NCBI GenBank assembly: GCA_963565915.1
Contig: OY751492.1
Coordinates: forward strand, 62,001 to 126,000
Direction: 5' to 3'
From: Entoloma clypeatum
Lineage: Eukaryota; Basidiomycota; Agaricomycetes; Agaricales; Entolomataceae
Length of the DNA: 64,000 nucleotides
Shown: positions 21,901 through 34,700 of the stretch, piece after piece
Layout of the letters: each line of letters starts with the position of its first letter
Numbering within the stretch: position 1 is the first letter of the stretch
The notes under the pieces: model-generated
Seen by the model: only the letters and a program-made list of their open reading frames with translations
What the model was told of the DNA's origin: nothing
Databases searched by the model: none
Program-made: the position numbers and the translations under genes

Positions 21901-21938
21901 CGGCGGGGAAGTTGGGCGAGCTTTTGGGGAGGAACTGA
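18929..21938 (+). CDS. FYVE, RhoGEF and PH domain protein
   Basis: Four exons (18929-19775, 19838-20281, 20398-20834, 20964-21938) give 900 residues. After a Ser/Pro-rich start there is a DH domain (about 107-285; EEFMETERAYVDGLELVHEHF... then RCPRYLLLLADL), a PH domain (about 300-432; REPLWML, VLLFSDCLVWL, GWKFEVLSPQGSFVLFA) and a FYVE zinc finger (about 535-612; VWMPDDKAGGCVRCG, RRRHHCRLCGGVVCAGC, ACEACYEAV). A Gly/Ser repeat (GSGSGSGSG) and a low-complexity tail follow. DH-PH proteins activate Rho/Cdc42 GTPases and the FYVE finger binds PI3P on endosomes, so a role in polarity or endosomal actin is likely. The start was chosen at MSPSTVQF; an in-frame ATG at 18872 would add 19 residues. 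An identical copy is at 27274-30283. Confidence 0.9.
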
Positions 21939-21993
21939 AGAGGGAGTGAGTGTGAGTGGCCTTTGGTGGGTTTGACTCTGTGTATGGGGTGTG

Positions 21994-22193
21994 NNNNNNN
22001 NNNNNNNNNNNNNNNNNNNNNNNNNNNNNNNNNNNNNNNNNNNNNNNNNNNNNNNNNNNNNNNNNNNNNNNNNNNNNNNNNNNNNNNNNNNNNNNNNNNN
22101 NNNNNNNNNNNNNNNNNNNNNNNNNNNNNNNNNNNNNNNNNNNNNNNNNNNNNNNNNNNNNNNNNNNNNNNNNNNNNNNNNNNNNNNNNNNNN
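21994..22193. other. Assembly gap of 200 N
   Basis: Exactly 200 undetermined bases, a conventional fixed-size scaffold gap. The sequence on its right restarts at the base corresponding to 13848. Confidence 0.99.
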
Positions 22194-22908
22194 CTGACCG
22201 ACGGTACTCGCCTTCCCAGCCGCTCGGTGACCGCAGAATGCCATTCATCATGGTGAGGGCTTCCTTTGACTGAATTGAAAGAAACTCTTTCACGCGTGCA
22301 TTGGATAACGCAGCGTGACCAGCACGGCGCAACCTTCGAAACCTGTATCATGAAGGTTAGTCTTGATGACAACAGGAGACTCATGGGAACGCGTGTGCAC
22401 ACACCTGTCGCCGCATCCAGAGAATACGAGCAGGTTGCCACGAGTGAAGATCTCCGACGCCACTATGTGTTGAGATCGGGGGGTGAACTCGGTGTCGTCG
22501 CCTTCATCGCGTACTGGAATGAAGGACTTACAGACGAAACGCGGTCGGTCGCTATAGATGTGTTGACGGCGATCGAGCAGATCAGCAGTGACTTGATTAG
22601 TATTGAGCACGAGGATGCCTTTGCCCGCTGCCGTAACATATATCAAAGGACCTGAATTATAAGTAAACACAAGGCTGGAAACGACGAGCAGGATTCGCAG
22701 TCGACGTCCCATATTGCTTCTTCCAAAGCTCGAACTGTTTCCAGGGCGTAGTCGTTATCTGGAAGAGGTTACCGACAAGGGGCAAACCCTTTGGCCGAGG
22801 CGGCAACCTGTTCGTAGCATAATGCTTGACAGTTCTGATCGCGTAGGCAGACACGAGGACGATTACGGCGCCAAGCGCCAAAGGGCGGGTCTGGAAGTCG
22901 AAAGACAT
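22194..22908 (-). pseudogene. N-terminal part of P450 B, second copy cut by the gap
   Basis: Identical to the first four exons of the P450 at 12122-14562 (start MSFDFQTRPLALG at 22908; RLPPRPKGLPLVGN; ASEIFTRGNLLVF; RRAGHAALSNARVKEF). It stops at the N gap within the intron after GWEGEYR. It is most likely the same locus assembled twice, not a third gene. Confidence 0.85.
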
Positions 22909-24369
22909 TGGTGGGAGCTTGGCGGGAGCTTCAAGTTTGTGATGAAAGACGCCTCTTCTGTCACGCCTTTAAGCCAGTTCGCTTCGCCTGGGCGGGCTCC
23001 CTCCCGTCGCCTTATATGTCGAGCATGTAAATCTCTCATCGTTTGGTCAACTGCTACATCGCTTCGCCTTCCAACCTCGGGTTCCCCCCCCCCCCCCCCT
23101 CGCTTCTTGAGTTGGCATGTACGACGCCGATGTAGTAGGGCACTCTCCCATAACTCTCAGAAATTTCTGACAAGCTCGCCAGAATCAAACAAGTTCTGTC
23201 CGGCCGGACTACGCCGCGGCCGGACACGGAGCAAGTTGAAACTGCTCTCCCCTCCGAGATCTGAGATCTGAACCAACTCGGACCCCTTGAGAACACGACC
23301 AACGGACTCCTTGAGCGCTGAGCAGCCTTCTAGCCGCAAAGTCTGAGTGTACCAATATAATATAGGGAACATAGCGGTATACTTACTTGTAAATTTGAGC
23401 GCTAAGGCCTTGTCTCCGACACGCCTGAGGTTTCAAATTTCAGCGCTCAGCGATTATAGAAATGAGGAGCATGTGTATGGTCACATACTATTCTGTAGGA
23501 TTTATTGATATTCAGCGAATGGGGACAACGAGGATAGCGCTGGTGGCCGGCTAGATGCCGTGCGGCATACCTCTATGGTCCGGGCGGTATCGCGTATTCG
23601 TGACTGTCTAAGAAAGGAATACAACAGGGAGTGGTGGGTGGGTCGAAAGCGAGGCGAGGAGCTGCTCGCGAGGGGGAACACGGATGCAATGACAGACGAT
23701 CACCGCATCCACGTGACACTGCCAAAGAAAATTCAAGCGCGCTCGTGCCTCGCTTGCTTGATACTCACTAGTACTCACTCGCGCGTCTGGAGACCCGGTC
23801 CGGAGGCGCCGGCGGCCTCCCTCCCTTACAATCCATTCAAATTTGCGTGCTGGGCAAGCCACGAAACTCTTCTCGCGGAGTCTAGGCCTTCAAAACGGCG
23901 TCGAATCAATGACGAGAACCAACCACCCTCAACACCAAGAGACTCCGAAAATGGGAGCAGCGAAAGCGCTTACTAAGCCCGGCAAAACCTCGGGTTGCAA
24001 CGCTCGGTCCGTAACATTTTTGCGAGAAACATTCCACCAACGATTAAGTAGCTAGAGTTGATGATAGTGAGGTCATTGCAAAATGATTGGGCTCGTTGTA
24101 CATGAACTGGAGGATATTTTGAGCACCTGTCGCAAGGTCCGAACGACGGCTCCGCCCATCGTCTTTTCATTAGTCACTAGTCAGACTTGATGATGCATTT
24201 TCGCACAAGTCCAAAAACTCAACGAATAAAAACCAATTTCTTTTTTCGACACCTTTGAAAATTAAACGTTAAGCGCTAAGCACTAAGGTATTTAACAGAG
24301 GATGGTACGCTCCCAAGGAACCCATCGTCTCTTTCCTTCGTTCCACAGCGTCTCAGCCTAGTATCACTC

Positions 24370-25678
24370 ATGGCCATCGTTGAAGTCCTCCAAGATTCTC
24401 GAAAGCAGGAGATGCTGTATATCCCAGACACGATGGCAGGATGGCCATGGCCTCGGGCGGTTAATCCTCTGGATGAGAAGATCAGTCTAGAATCTAAAAC
24501 TTGGGCGCACAAGTTCCCGTCTTTCACTCACAGAAATTTGGATTATTATAATACCATCGAGAGGGGCGCTTTTGGTGCTTACCATTGCGACTTTGTCTAC
24601 TCTGTTCTTCATTGATCGGATCGCTATAGGACATCTGTGCGCCTTGGTGTATCCCGCCGCACCGAGAGGTTCGTCGTCAGGATCCGCACAGTGGATGACC
24701 GTTGATCACATTTCACGTTCCAGAACAGTTCCGTATATCTTGCGACCTCATGCATCTATTCTTCATCATCGACGACCACGCGGACATCGAGACTGCTCCC
24801 GTCGTGCGCGAGATGATGGACATGATACTGGAGATCCTGCATGACCCATATAAGCCGCGCCTCGAAGGCGAGATACTACTGGGCCAGGCTTTTCAAGAGT
24901 TCGTCACTTCTCATTTGAGATATTCTCCGAGTTCGATGCCTTTTGGTCGGTTGGTAGATTTTGGCAACGCGCCTTGAAGATCGCCACTTCAAGTTCAGTG
25001 GAGCACTTCATCGACGCTTTCACCGACTACTTGGATTCAAACGTCGAACAGGCGAAGCAACGTGACACTCACGCCGTCGTCCCCAGCATCGATGAGTATC
25101 TTTGCCATCGGAGAGAAAACATCGGTTCCCGACCGGCTCTCTTTCCATGCCTACTTCACCTCGACATTCCGTACAAAGTTCTTTGTCATCCCATCATCAA
25201 GGAGATGGAGTATACCGTCTCCGACATCATCATTATTGACAATGTGGGTCTACCAACGGTCATCATCAGGCCTTTGTTTCACCAAAATTGAACGGTCTCT
25301 GCTAACTTACAGGATATCGTGTCGTACAACAAGGAGCAGGCCGCCGGTGACCTTCTTTGGAACATCGTGGCGATCGCCATGCGTCTATTCAACTTGGACA
25401 CCCAACAGGGGATGGAGTGGACATGCAACTACCACAAGGAGAAACAGGTTAAATACCTCTCTCTCCTCAATAAGGTTCCTTCCTTCGGTACCGACGTCGA
25501 CGAAGCACTGGCCGAGTACATCAATAATTTGGGGGTTTGGGCGCGAGGGCACAATTACTGGAACTTTGAAAGTGGGCGCTACTTCGGTGACTTGGGTCTC
25601 CAGGTTTATGAGACTAGAATGGTTCCGCTTCTGCCCAACGTTGACCGTGCGGTTCTCGAAGCAGAGACTCGGAACTAG
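24370..25678 (+). CDS. Sesquiterpene synthase (second assembled copy)
   Basis: Base-for-base repeat of the gene at 16025-17333, with the same five exons shifted by 8345 (24370-24574, 24630-24668, 24724-24898, 24958-25243, 25313-25678). DDHAD and NDIVSYNKE motifs are intact. It should be counted once if the overlap is an assembly artefact. Confidence 0.85.
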
Positions 25679-26110
25679 GGTAACTAGGCCTTGCCAGGAT
25701 AATAGAATGTTCCGCGTTCGTATGTGTCTCGACTACTATCAGCCTGAGGGACAGTTCTGTAAACGGACCTAGAGAGATAATCGAGAAGCTTACCTCAGGC
25801 TCGCGCCCAACTCGCGCCGGCCGTCTATTGTTGCATGATGAAACATATTCTCTCGCTTCTAGCCAACTCATTCACCAACTCACGTTTGGCATCGTGCGTG
25901 TCGGAAGCAAATTCCGTTTACGCGTCTGGCCGGCTTGGGCTTCGTCGTCGCTTTTGTGTTTGCCATCTTCTCTGTAGTCTCCTTTCGAAAGCACTCGAAT
26001 ATAGAAAAGACCACGTAGGTTAATCTGCTATCTAGATCGTACTTGTATGATTGCTGAAGTTTTCAAATCCTGAGATCGACGTGTATGGTGGAGCTGAGTA
26101 TATCCTCTTC

Positions 26111-27205
26111 CTAGAGCACACAACCGCCGTTGATGCCGAACTAATTTACACACGCGGTCAAGAAATCATCCAGTATTCGTGTCAAAATATATAGACTTAC
26201 GCTTTGACCTGATGATTGCGTGGGTCAGGCAGGGAAAAATCAGTCGATCACTCAGTCTTGACTCACCAGTGATGAAATGAGCCTCCTTTGAAACCAGGTA
26301 AGAGACAAGGCTCGCTACGTCAACCGGGGTTCCGTTATAGCCGACGAAAGTCTTGTCCGCAGCCTTGAATCATTACATAATTGAAGATAAAAGAAATTTG
26401 GAGACTACCATGTCGTAGAATTTATCCAATAGGCCGGTAGAGGCAGCTATACTCTCCACTATACATATGTATCATGAAATCAATCGTTGATGATGGATGT
26501 TTGGAAAACGAACTCATGCTAGTTTTAATAGCACCTGAATGCACATACAATGTGAGTGGAGATTTTTTTGGATGTGATTGGAGAGTGAAATTTACCGGGA
26601 CAGTAGGCATTCACGGTTATTCTATGCTGTCCCCGTTCAGCCGCTGGTGTATGGTGGGGTTAACATGAGACGATAATCGACACGAGATCATACCAGCGCA
26701 TTGGGTCAACCCACGAACGGCGAACTTGGTAGCGCTGTAAGCTGCCACGCTGTCCTCGCCTATGCCAAGGAATATCAGAGTTTAGAGCCTGGGAGAAACG
26801 ATCGGCGACAGACACCTTGCTGTCCAGCGCTGGATGAGGCGCCGATGATCCGTCCGCCCGACCTTGTTTGATCATCTGTATCGCAGCATACTTGTAGCAC
26901 AGGAAGACACCACGGGAGTTAATAGCAAAGACGCAGTCCCAATCGGCTACAGTGGCTGGCGTCAAGGAACGTAAACAATACTAACCGAAGCAGCAAAGTG
27001 GAAACGTACTGTCAACAACGCTCCGTAGAAGAAATATACCCGCGTTGGCAACCATCTATCATTTCACAGAACAAGGGATCTTCATCGTAATCCGAAGCAC
27101 TGTGGTCAGTTGTCTCGAACGCACCACATTGATTTCACCCAGCTTCCCAACAACTGTAGAAATCACGCCCTCCACATCGACCTCTCCGGAACCCGAACCG
27201 AAGTT
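26111..27205 (-). pseudogene. SDR pseudogene (second assembled copy)
   Basis: Identical to 17766-18860, including the one-base frame slip and the missing N-terminus. The shared defects are as expected for the same locus read twice. Confidence 0.75.
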
Positions 27206-27273
27206 CAGGTTATGGTTTGTTTGTTTGTCCCGACAAATCCATCATTTACAAACAAAAGTCAACTCACTGCAAG

Positions 27274-30200
27274 ATGTCACCATCGACGGTGCAGTTTCCC
27301 GTCTCAGAGCCTCCATCGCCGACGAAACATGTCCAGTCACCGCCATATCTCCCCTTCCGCCGCATCTCGCTGCCCGCTGCCCCTTCTCACAATATGCTGC
27401 ACCGCCAGTCCGTCGTCAGCGTTGCCTCGTTTGATTCCCTTCCAGAAGACAGCAGCAGCAGCAGCCCATTTCCGACACCAGGACACCGAATGTCGATATC
27501 GATAGAATCGCCAAGGAGGAGGAGACGGTCAAAGGCTGTGCCGACGATGAACTTGACGCCGGTGGACGAGACCAGAGAAACAAAGCGGCGGAAGGTGGTA
27601 GAAGAGTTTATGGAGACGGAGCGCGCGTACGTGGATGGACTTGAGCTGGTGCATGAGCACTTTTTGACGCCGATCATCGTGTCGTCGTCGCCGATCCTGG
27701 ACCGTGCACAGCTCACGGCGGTGTTTTCCAACTTTATCGACATCTGGAACCTCCATCGTGCGCTTTTCGCCTCGCTGGTCTCTCTTCCATCCTCCTCCTC
27801 GCTGTCCTCGGTGCTTGCAGAGCACTTTCCGTACTTGTCGCTGTACACCCCCTTCACGACCTCCTTCCCCACCACCCTCGCCACCCTCGCGGACCTCACC
27901 ACCTCGTCCAGCACGTCCTACAACCCTGCTTTTACCGCCTTTCTCACCGCGCAGGAATCTGACCCGCGGTGCGGGAAACTGAAGCTGCGGGACTGGCTCT
28001 TGACGATCATCCAGCGCTGCCCGCGGTACCTGCTCCTCCTCGCAGACCTTATCTCATGTACGGACCCGGGGCACGCGGAGCATGCAGAGCTTGTGAGGGT
28101 GCATGGGCTCGTTGCGAAGAGTGAGTCCATCCGGCACCCTCCCACCTTATCGTTCTCATCCTTCGTGATATGATAGTTACAGGGACGCTCAACGCGTCTC
28201 TGCACTCCCATGCGCAGACCCTCGCGCTCCTGGCGCTCCAGCGGGCGACCACGAATCTCCCGTCGGCGTTGCGGCTCGTCGTGCCGGGTCGTGTGTTGCG
28301 AAGGCGCGAGCCCCTGTGGATGCTTGATCAGGAGGGAGGCGGCCCGGTGTCACGCGAGGTTTTGCTGTTCTCGGATTGTCTGGTGTGGCTCGAGGAGACG
28401 GCTTTGGGGTGGGGGAGAGCGGAAGGGACCGGGGGGAGGGATGTGGTCAGTCCGGCTGGTGGTGGGAGACCTGAACACGAGAAGAGGACGTGGGTGTATC
28501 GAGGGCATGTGGAGTTGGTGGATGTCGAGGTGGTGGGTGGTGTTGAGAATGCGGTGGTCAAAGAGAGGACACGCGGGTGGAAGTTTGAGGTCTTGAGTCC
28601 GCAGGGGAGCTTTGTTCTTTTTGCGGGTGGGTGTTTTTTTCCTTCTTTCGTTCTTCGTCTCACGTCCTGTCCACACTGTTCCTTTCTTGTCATGAACACG
28701 AACGAACGAACGTCACACTAACTACTCCCTCTCCCCACACAGACTCCCCAACATCCCGGACGGCATGGACGACCGCGATCCGCACCGCCAAAGCGGAGCT
28801 GCTCGCAGACCTCGGGAAGACGCGCCCGCACTCGACCCTCGCGAGCAGCGCGTCGAGCGTGCACGTCAGACGGTCGGTAAGGGCTGTTGCCTTTTTGCCT
28901 GATGATGAGGACGAAGACAATGTAAATGCGGAGGGTGGGGGCACTTGCCGTCGTGAAAGTGACTGCGGGACTCGTCCCCTCGAGAGTGGTGCTACAAGAA
29001 TGACGAGGACTCGGGATGGCGGGACGAGACGCTCGGTGGAGCATTTCGTGCCTGCTGTGTGGATGCCGGACGATAAAGCGGGCGGGTGTGTACGGTGCGG
29101 GAGGGCGTTTGGGTGGAGGAGGAGGAGGCACCACTGTCGGCTTTGTGGGGGGGTGGTGTGTGCCGGGTGTTCTGGGAAGGTGAGTCCGAGGGCTGTTTTT
29201 TTTTGCTTTGCGTTGCCTTTTCTTGAAGGGGCGTGAAACGTGTTTTTTGCCTTCTTTTTTGGCTGTTGTCTTCTTGCCGTGGTCGTGCCCTGTCTGATCA
29301 CTCTTCAGACGTTTTACATATCGGAAACAGAGCCCCTGGGCGGCGGCGGCGATGACGATCACGCTCACTCGCCAGGATCGCCTCGGAAAGCGGGTAAACA
29401 GAAGGAGAAGCAGATGAAAGACAAGTACAAACCTGCGCGCGCGTGCGAGGCGTGTTACGAGGCTGTCTTTCCCGTCATTCCCGCCGTCGATCGTGATGGT
29501 GCCCCATTTCCTTCGCCTGGAAGGCCCGTGCAGTCCAATCCGAATGGGGAGGAGAGAAATGAAAATACAATCACATCTCTAAAAGATCTGCCGATGTGGG
29601 TGAATGTTGGTGTGACTTTGCCTTCTCTGGAGTCGGGGTTGGGATTGGGGAAGGGGATGGATGGGGCAGTGTCGTTGATGAAGGTTGGGGTAGGTGGTGG
29701 TGCAGGTGCGGGTGACAGGAGGGCGAAGAGGGGGTCCGGGTCTGGATCTGGATCTGGATCTGGTGTTGGGTCTGGTGTTGGGTCCGGATATGGATTTATG
29801 GAGAGACCGAGGAGCTGCGTGGACGTCGTGGAAGGTGAAACGGTATCGTGTTCGCCGGAAGGAAAGAGTGGGGTGGAGGTGGAGGTGGCGATGGTGAGGG
29901 AGGATACGGCAAGAAGGGTGAAGCGATTTTCGCTTCCTGCGGGCGTGGCGCTGCAGAGGACGAGTGTGAATGTGTTTAGTGCTGGTCAGGAGGAGGGGGA
30001 TGTATTTGGAGGTGGGGTTGCGAGTGCGAGTGTGGATGTGTTGAAAGCGGTGGAGAGGAACGATGGCCCTGTAGCCGAAGGACAGAGGAGAATCAGGAGG
30101 ACAAGTTTGGTTGGTGCGACCCGGGTGGCGGCTGGGAGGCGGTTTTCGCTTGTGCTACGTGACAGTCAGAGCCTTCAAAGTGGGGTGAATTATGGTGCCG

Positions 30201-30283
30201 GTGGAGAGGGAAAGAGGGAGGTGGGGGCCTTGGGGAAGGGCAGTGCGGCGGGGAAGTTGGGCGAGCTTTTGGGGAGGAACTGA
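27274..30283 (+). CDS. FYVE/RhoGEF/PH protein (second assembled copy)
   Basis: Identical to 18929-21938, exons 27274-28120, 28183-28626, 28743-29179 and 29309-30283. Unlike the first copy, its 3' flank continues past the gap position into 30339 onward, so this copy shows the true downstream sequence. Confidence 0.85.
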
Positions 30284-30338
30284 AGAGGGAGTGAGTGTGA
30301 GTGGCCTTTGGTGGGTTTGACTCTGTGTATGGGGTGTG

Positions 30339-30640
30339 TGTATGATATGTACAATCATAATTGCATTACCATGTTGTAACATTGTATAATGTACTGTACT
30401 CTTCCGACCAACTCTACGAGAATTTTGGATGTTTCGACCAGGAAAAATTCAAAAAAAATACAAGAAAAGCATTTTGAGCGAGAGATTTTTCTGGCTGTGA
30501 TGCATGACCAAAGACTTGGTCAGAGTGTTGAGGTTTGACTCACAACATCAACTTGGAGTAGCGGCCATTGAACAGCAATTACAAGTCCTTTTATCTGTCA
30601 CTGTATGTTATTTTCTAGCATAAATGGCAAAAACAGCATG
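30339..30640. other. Intergenic, 3' flank of FYVE gene
   Basis: AT-rich sequence without coding potential; nothing recognised up to the poly(T) run that starts the LINE fragment. Confidence 0.5.
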
Positions 30641-30765
30641 TCTTTTTTTTTCTTTTTTTTTTTTGTCAACAATTTATGTAGTGGTATACTAGGGGTACAG
30701 TCTGCTTGACATAGAGTAAACTACATCGATCTGAGAATCTACATATGCATGAAGAACAGGCAGCA
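30641..30765 (-). mobile_element. LINE 3' end fragment (left part, split by Gypsy 2)
   Basis: It starts with a T-rich run (poly(A) tail on the minus strand), then GTCAACAATTTATGTAG and following sequence that match the 3' end of the LINE at 40270-40370. It breaks at the Gypsy 2 insertion and resumes at 37368. Confidence 0.75.
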
Positions 30766-31166
30766 TGTTATGCTTAACAAACCGTTCCAAGGTTCGGGCA
30801 GAGTATGCAGGAAGTGGAAAGGCGAAGAGCAATGTGATTGCTAAATCTAAGGAATCTACTACAGTACAAGAGGTTTATATAGGTACTGACTATAGGCGGT
30901 AGCGGATGAGTCAGTACTGCGGAAGGCAGTGCGCATGAGTAAGGCGACTGCAGAAGGCTATGTACAGTGAGTAAGCTGACTGCGGAAAGCGAGTCAGCGT
31001 GGGAGCGAAGTATACTAAAGGGGATGACAAAGTAATGTAGTGAGTCAGACTGGGAATCGAAGGTTGCGAAAGTAGACATTAGAAATGGTAAGTTCGTAAG
31101 AGGGTGCCAAGCCGGGTTGATAAGTAAAAGTGATGATGTTGTCTGCATACCATAGAGTCCGTAACA
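30766..31166 (-). repeat. 3' LTR of Gypsy 2
   Basis: 401 bp, plus-strand ends TGTTATGCTTAAC and GTCCGTAACA; closely similar to 36966-37367. A further 48-bp piece of the same LTR end recurs inside the element at about 31273-31320. Confidence 0.9.
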
Positions 31167-31271
31167 TGTTCCCCTCTCCAAGCTCTGTGTCTTCACAGAG
31201 TCACTGTCCCCATCCCTCATTGTTGTTGGGATCAGACCAGTTCGGACTCTCCTTGAGGCTCCAATCATATA

Positions 31272-31616
31272 TCATGTTATGCTTAACAAACTGTTCCAAG
31301 GTTCAGGCAGAGTATGCAGGACCTTGTTGATGGCTATGGTGAGTTCAAGGCCTTTGATGGCCAGCCAAATACATCGATTTTCAATGATGAGGGTGCTGGT
31401 GTAATTCCCGAGAATTTGTTTTTCTTCGGGAGTCGGGGTGACAGGGAGATTGGACAACGAATGAAGTCGGATATTCATCTGGCGATGAAGGAGGTTGGCA
31501 AGGGAAGTTTTGAGGGCATGGATTTGGTCTCTCATGGAGAGCGCTTCGTTCATAAGGGCGGTGATGGCGGGGTTGATGTCAGTGGTGGAGGTGGAGGTAG
31601 TGATGGTGTTTGACAT
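31272..31616 (-). CDS. Small accessory ORF between pol and the 3' LTR of Gypsy 2
   Basis: 114 codons, start MSNTITTSTSTTDINPAI. The body (EALSMRDQIHALKTSLANLL..., PTPEEKQILGNY) is helical looking and could form a coiled coil. The last ~15 codons (HTLPEPWNSLLSIT) read into an LTR-derived duplicate, so the natural stop may have been lost. No family recognised. It has no internal stop while the neighbouring pol is broken, which may reflect short length rather than selection. Confidence 0.35.
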   Translation of the reverse strand: MSNTITTSTSTTDINPAITALMNEALSMRDQIHALKTSLANLLHRQMNIRLHSLSNLPVTPTPEEKQILGNYTSTLIIENRCIWLAIKGLELTIAINKVLHTLPEPWNSLLSIT

Positions 31617-31749
31617 GGTGGCAAGGATGGTTGAGAGATAAAAGAAGAATGGGGTGGCTATATTGGGCAGGGAAAAGACTAGAGCGGGGAACTTGGTGTG
31701 TGGTTGACTGATGAGGTCGATACTGCCATGGGTTTTGAGAACTCATCTT

Positions 31750-34700
31750 TTATCGTGGACGAGACAGGTTCTGCCGATAGAAATCACGGATCAAATCTTG
31801 AGCATTCTGAACATTAGCTCGAGGTTCCCATGTGTTCTCTTCTGGGCCATATCCTTCCCACTGGACGAGGTACTGGATCTTTCCGTGGAACTTTCAAGAG
31901 TCTAGGATTGTAGACACATGGTACTCTTCTCGTTCTTCGACGATGATCGGATCAGGGGCTGGTTTCTTTTTCTGGATGGCGTACTTCGGAGTTTCATATG
32001 GTGACAACAGGGTCTCGTTGAACACAGGGTGAATCATTTTCCATGTCTTTGGAAGATCAAGAAGGTACGCGCTAGCTCCTTTCTTCTCTAGGACTTTGAA
32101 TGGTCCATGTCAGAGTGCGTTGAGTTTCTTCGAGGGACAGTTAGTCCTGATGTTAGTCCCTTCCAGCCACACCTTGTCTCCGATGCGGTAGTTCCGAGAT
32201 GGACTCTGTTGTGTATCAACAGTCTTCTTCATCTGATCCTGTGCTTGTTTCAGTGCTGCATTGTCTTCTTCTCGTGCCTGTTTGAGTTTTTTCAAGAAGT
32301 CGTTGGCAGCCGGATTGGTGTCTTCCAACACAAGTTCTCCCTTCCAAGGGTGTAAGCCATAGTTGAGATAGAATGGTGTGTGCTTTGTCGCCTGATGTTC
32401 TTTGTCATTGTACTGGAATTCAGCAATTGCGATCCATTCAGCCCAATCATCTTGCAGATGGTTAACGAAGTTTCGTACAGTAAGAACACTTCTGTCTTCT
32501 GATGCGATCATTCAGCCTGTCCATCGGTCTGTGGATGGTATGCGGTGGACAGGTTTCTTTTGATTCCTAACATGCGGCAAAGTATCTCCATGAACTTCGC
32601 CCTTCAGCCGATAATTCCACGGTTGTTGGAATGAGATGGAGCATCTTCGAATGTCTATCTGTGATGACCAGAATTGCATTCTTTCCATCGGACTCTGGTA
32701 TTGGTCCCATGACATCAATCCCTATGTCTTCCCATGGATGACTTGGTGTTGTATGGGGATGTAGTGGAGCATGTTGTTTCTGTCTGTTGATCTTGTTGCG
32801 TTGACAGGTGTCACAACCCTTTACATACTTCTTCACATCATGCAGGATAGTAGGCCACCAGTAGGTATGAGTGAGGAGTTCATGCGTCCGATATTGTCCT
32901 GGATGTCCAGCCACTGGTGCATCGTGTGATTCAAACATCAGTTCTTGACACAGTTGTGGGTCTGGTGGAACATAGACTCGTTCGCCTGCATATGTGATGC
33001 CGTTTTCCTGTTGATACCAATGAGGATTCTTTTTTAGACCCTGGACTACTTCTGTCTCCATGCGGTTTGAACCCTTGATGCGTGTGATCCACGGGTTTTC
33101 GATGGTCGTGACGTTTCCAATTTTGATGAAATCAGATGTTTCACCCCCTTCAAAGAATTGTTCCTCCGTGAACATCTCCATATGTACCATATCTTCTGAT
33201 TCCAACCATTTCAAGAATAGTCCCTCCTTGAGCATTTGGTCACTGTCTTGTGGTTCGAGTTCCGTTTCATACCAGGGTAAATGTGATAGGATATCCACTT
33301 TTGCATTTGTCTTGCCAGGCACATGCAGTCATAGTCCTGTAACTTCATCTTCCAGCGCCTTTGTCATTGATTTAGGTCCTGAGGACGGCGGAAATACTCC
33401 AGATTCTTGTGATCAGTTAAGATCTCAAAGCGCTCCCTGGCTTCAAGTAGATAGTGTCTCCAATCTTTCAGTGCTTCCATGACTGCCAAGAGCTCTTTGC
33501 CGTATATCTCGTAGTTTTGTTCAGCTGCGGACATGGTCCGTGACAAGAACATGATAGGATGCCATTTGTTGTCCTGCTTTTGAGAGAGTACAGCCCCAAT
33601 TGCATAGCCCGATGCATCGGTTTCAACCCGGAATTGACCATCTGGTTTTGGTAATGCCAAGACTGGTGCTGACGTGATTGCCTGTATGAGACCTTCAAAT
33701 ACCTTTTGTTCCATTGGTCCCCAAGTAAATGTAGTGCTGCCTGTGAGCGCAGTGAGTGGTTTCGCAATGTTTGAGTACCCTTCAATGAAACATTGATAGA
33801 AGTTAGCAAACCCAAGGAACTTCTGAACTTCCTTTTTTGATGTGGGTGCCCGCCAGTTTCGAATCATATCCACCTTCTCGGTTTCCATCTCGACACATCC
33901 TTCACCAATGACATATCCCAATATGGGGCATTTTGTTACTTCCCAGAAACACTTCTTCTCTTTCAGAAACAAGTCATTGTCCAATAGGATCTGCAGAATT
34001 TCTTCAGTGTTTCGCGCGAGTTCTTCCTTTGTTTTACCAATAACCACAATGTCATCCATGTAGATCACGCAGATGCGTCGGCGGATCTGGTCCCGGAATA
34101 GACTAGCCATCATCCGAGAGAATGTTCCCGGGGAGTTGCAAAGGCCGAAAAACATGACCAATGGTTCGAACAATCCTCGACTGGTGAGGAAGGCAGCTTT
34201 CCATTCATTGCCCTCCTTAATCCGGACGTTGTTATAGCCCCACATGATGTCCATTTTATTGAAGTAGACCGCATCTTTCAGTACGTCCAAGAGATCGGAT
34301 ATTCGTGGGAGTGGGAACTTGTCTTTGACCGTGAATTTATTGACCATGTGGTAATCTTGTACCAATCGTTTGGAGCCATCCTTTTTGTTGATGAAGAAGC
34401 AAGGGGAGGCATAAGGGGATTTGGACGGGCGGACTTTTCCCGTTGCTAGACCCTCGTCAATGAATGCGTCCAATTCTTCTTGTTCCTTTTGCGTCATAGG
34501 ATATGTACTTCCCCCTAGTTCCTTTGGTGCGTCCGGTGTAAGTTCGATACCATGGTCCCATTCCCTCTCCTTTGGGATCTTGTCAAAGTTCTCTTTCTCA
34601 AAAAGATGAGCAAATCGTTCAACATATGAGGGTCGTTTGGTTGTGGGAGGTGGTGTGGGAGTGACCGCTTCCAAAATAGGGTCTCCAGGCTTCCATTTCT

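Larger units (their letters stand above)
22194..30338 (+). repeat. Second copy of 13848-21993 (probable contig-overlap artefact)
   Basis: From CTGACCGACGG at 22194 the sequence repeats 13848-21993 in the same orientation. All genes, introns and intergenic words are the same. The only difference I found is one C in a homopolymer (17 C at 14738-14754, 16 C here), which shifts the offset from 8346 to 8345. The left copy ends exactly at the N gap and the right copy begins exactly after it. A true tandem duplication would be expected to show scattered differences and no coincidence with a gap. Confidence 0.9.

Noticed and set aside
21748..22441. ORFs running through the N gap
   Set aside because: Translations through undetermined bases carry no information.
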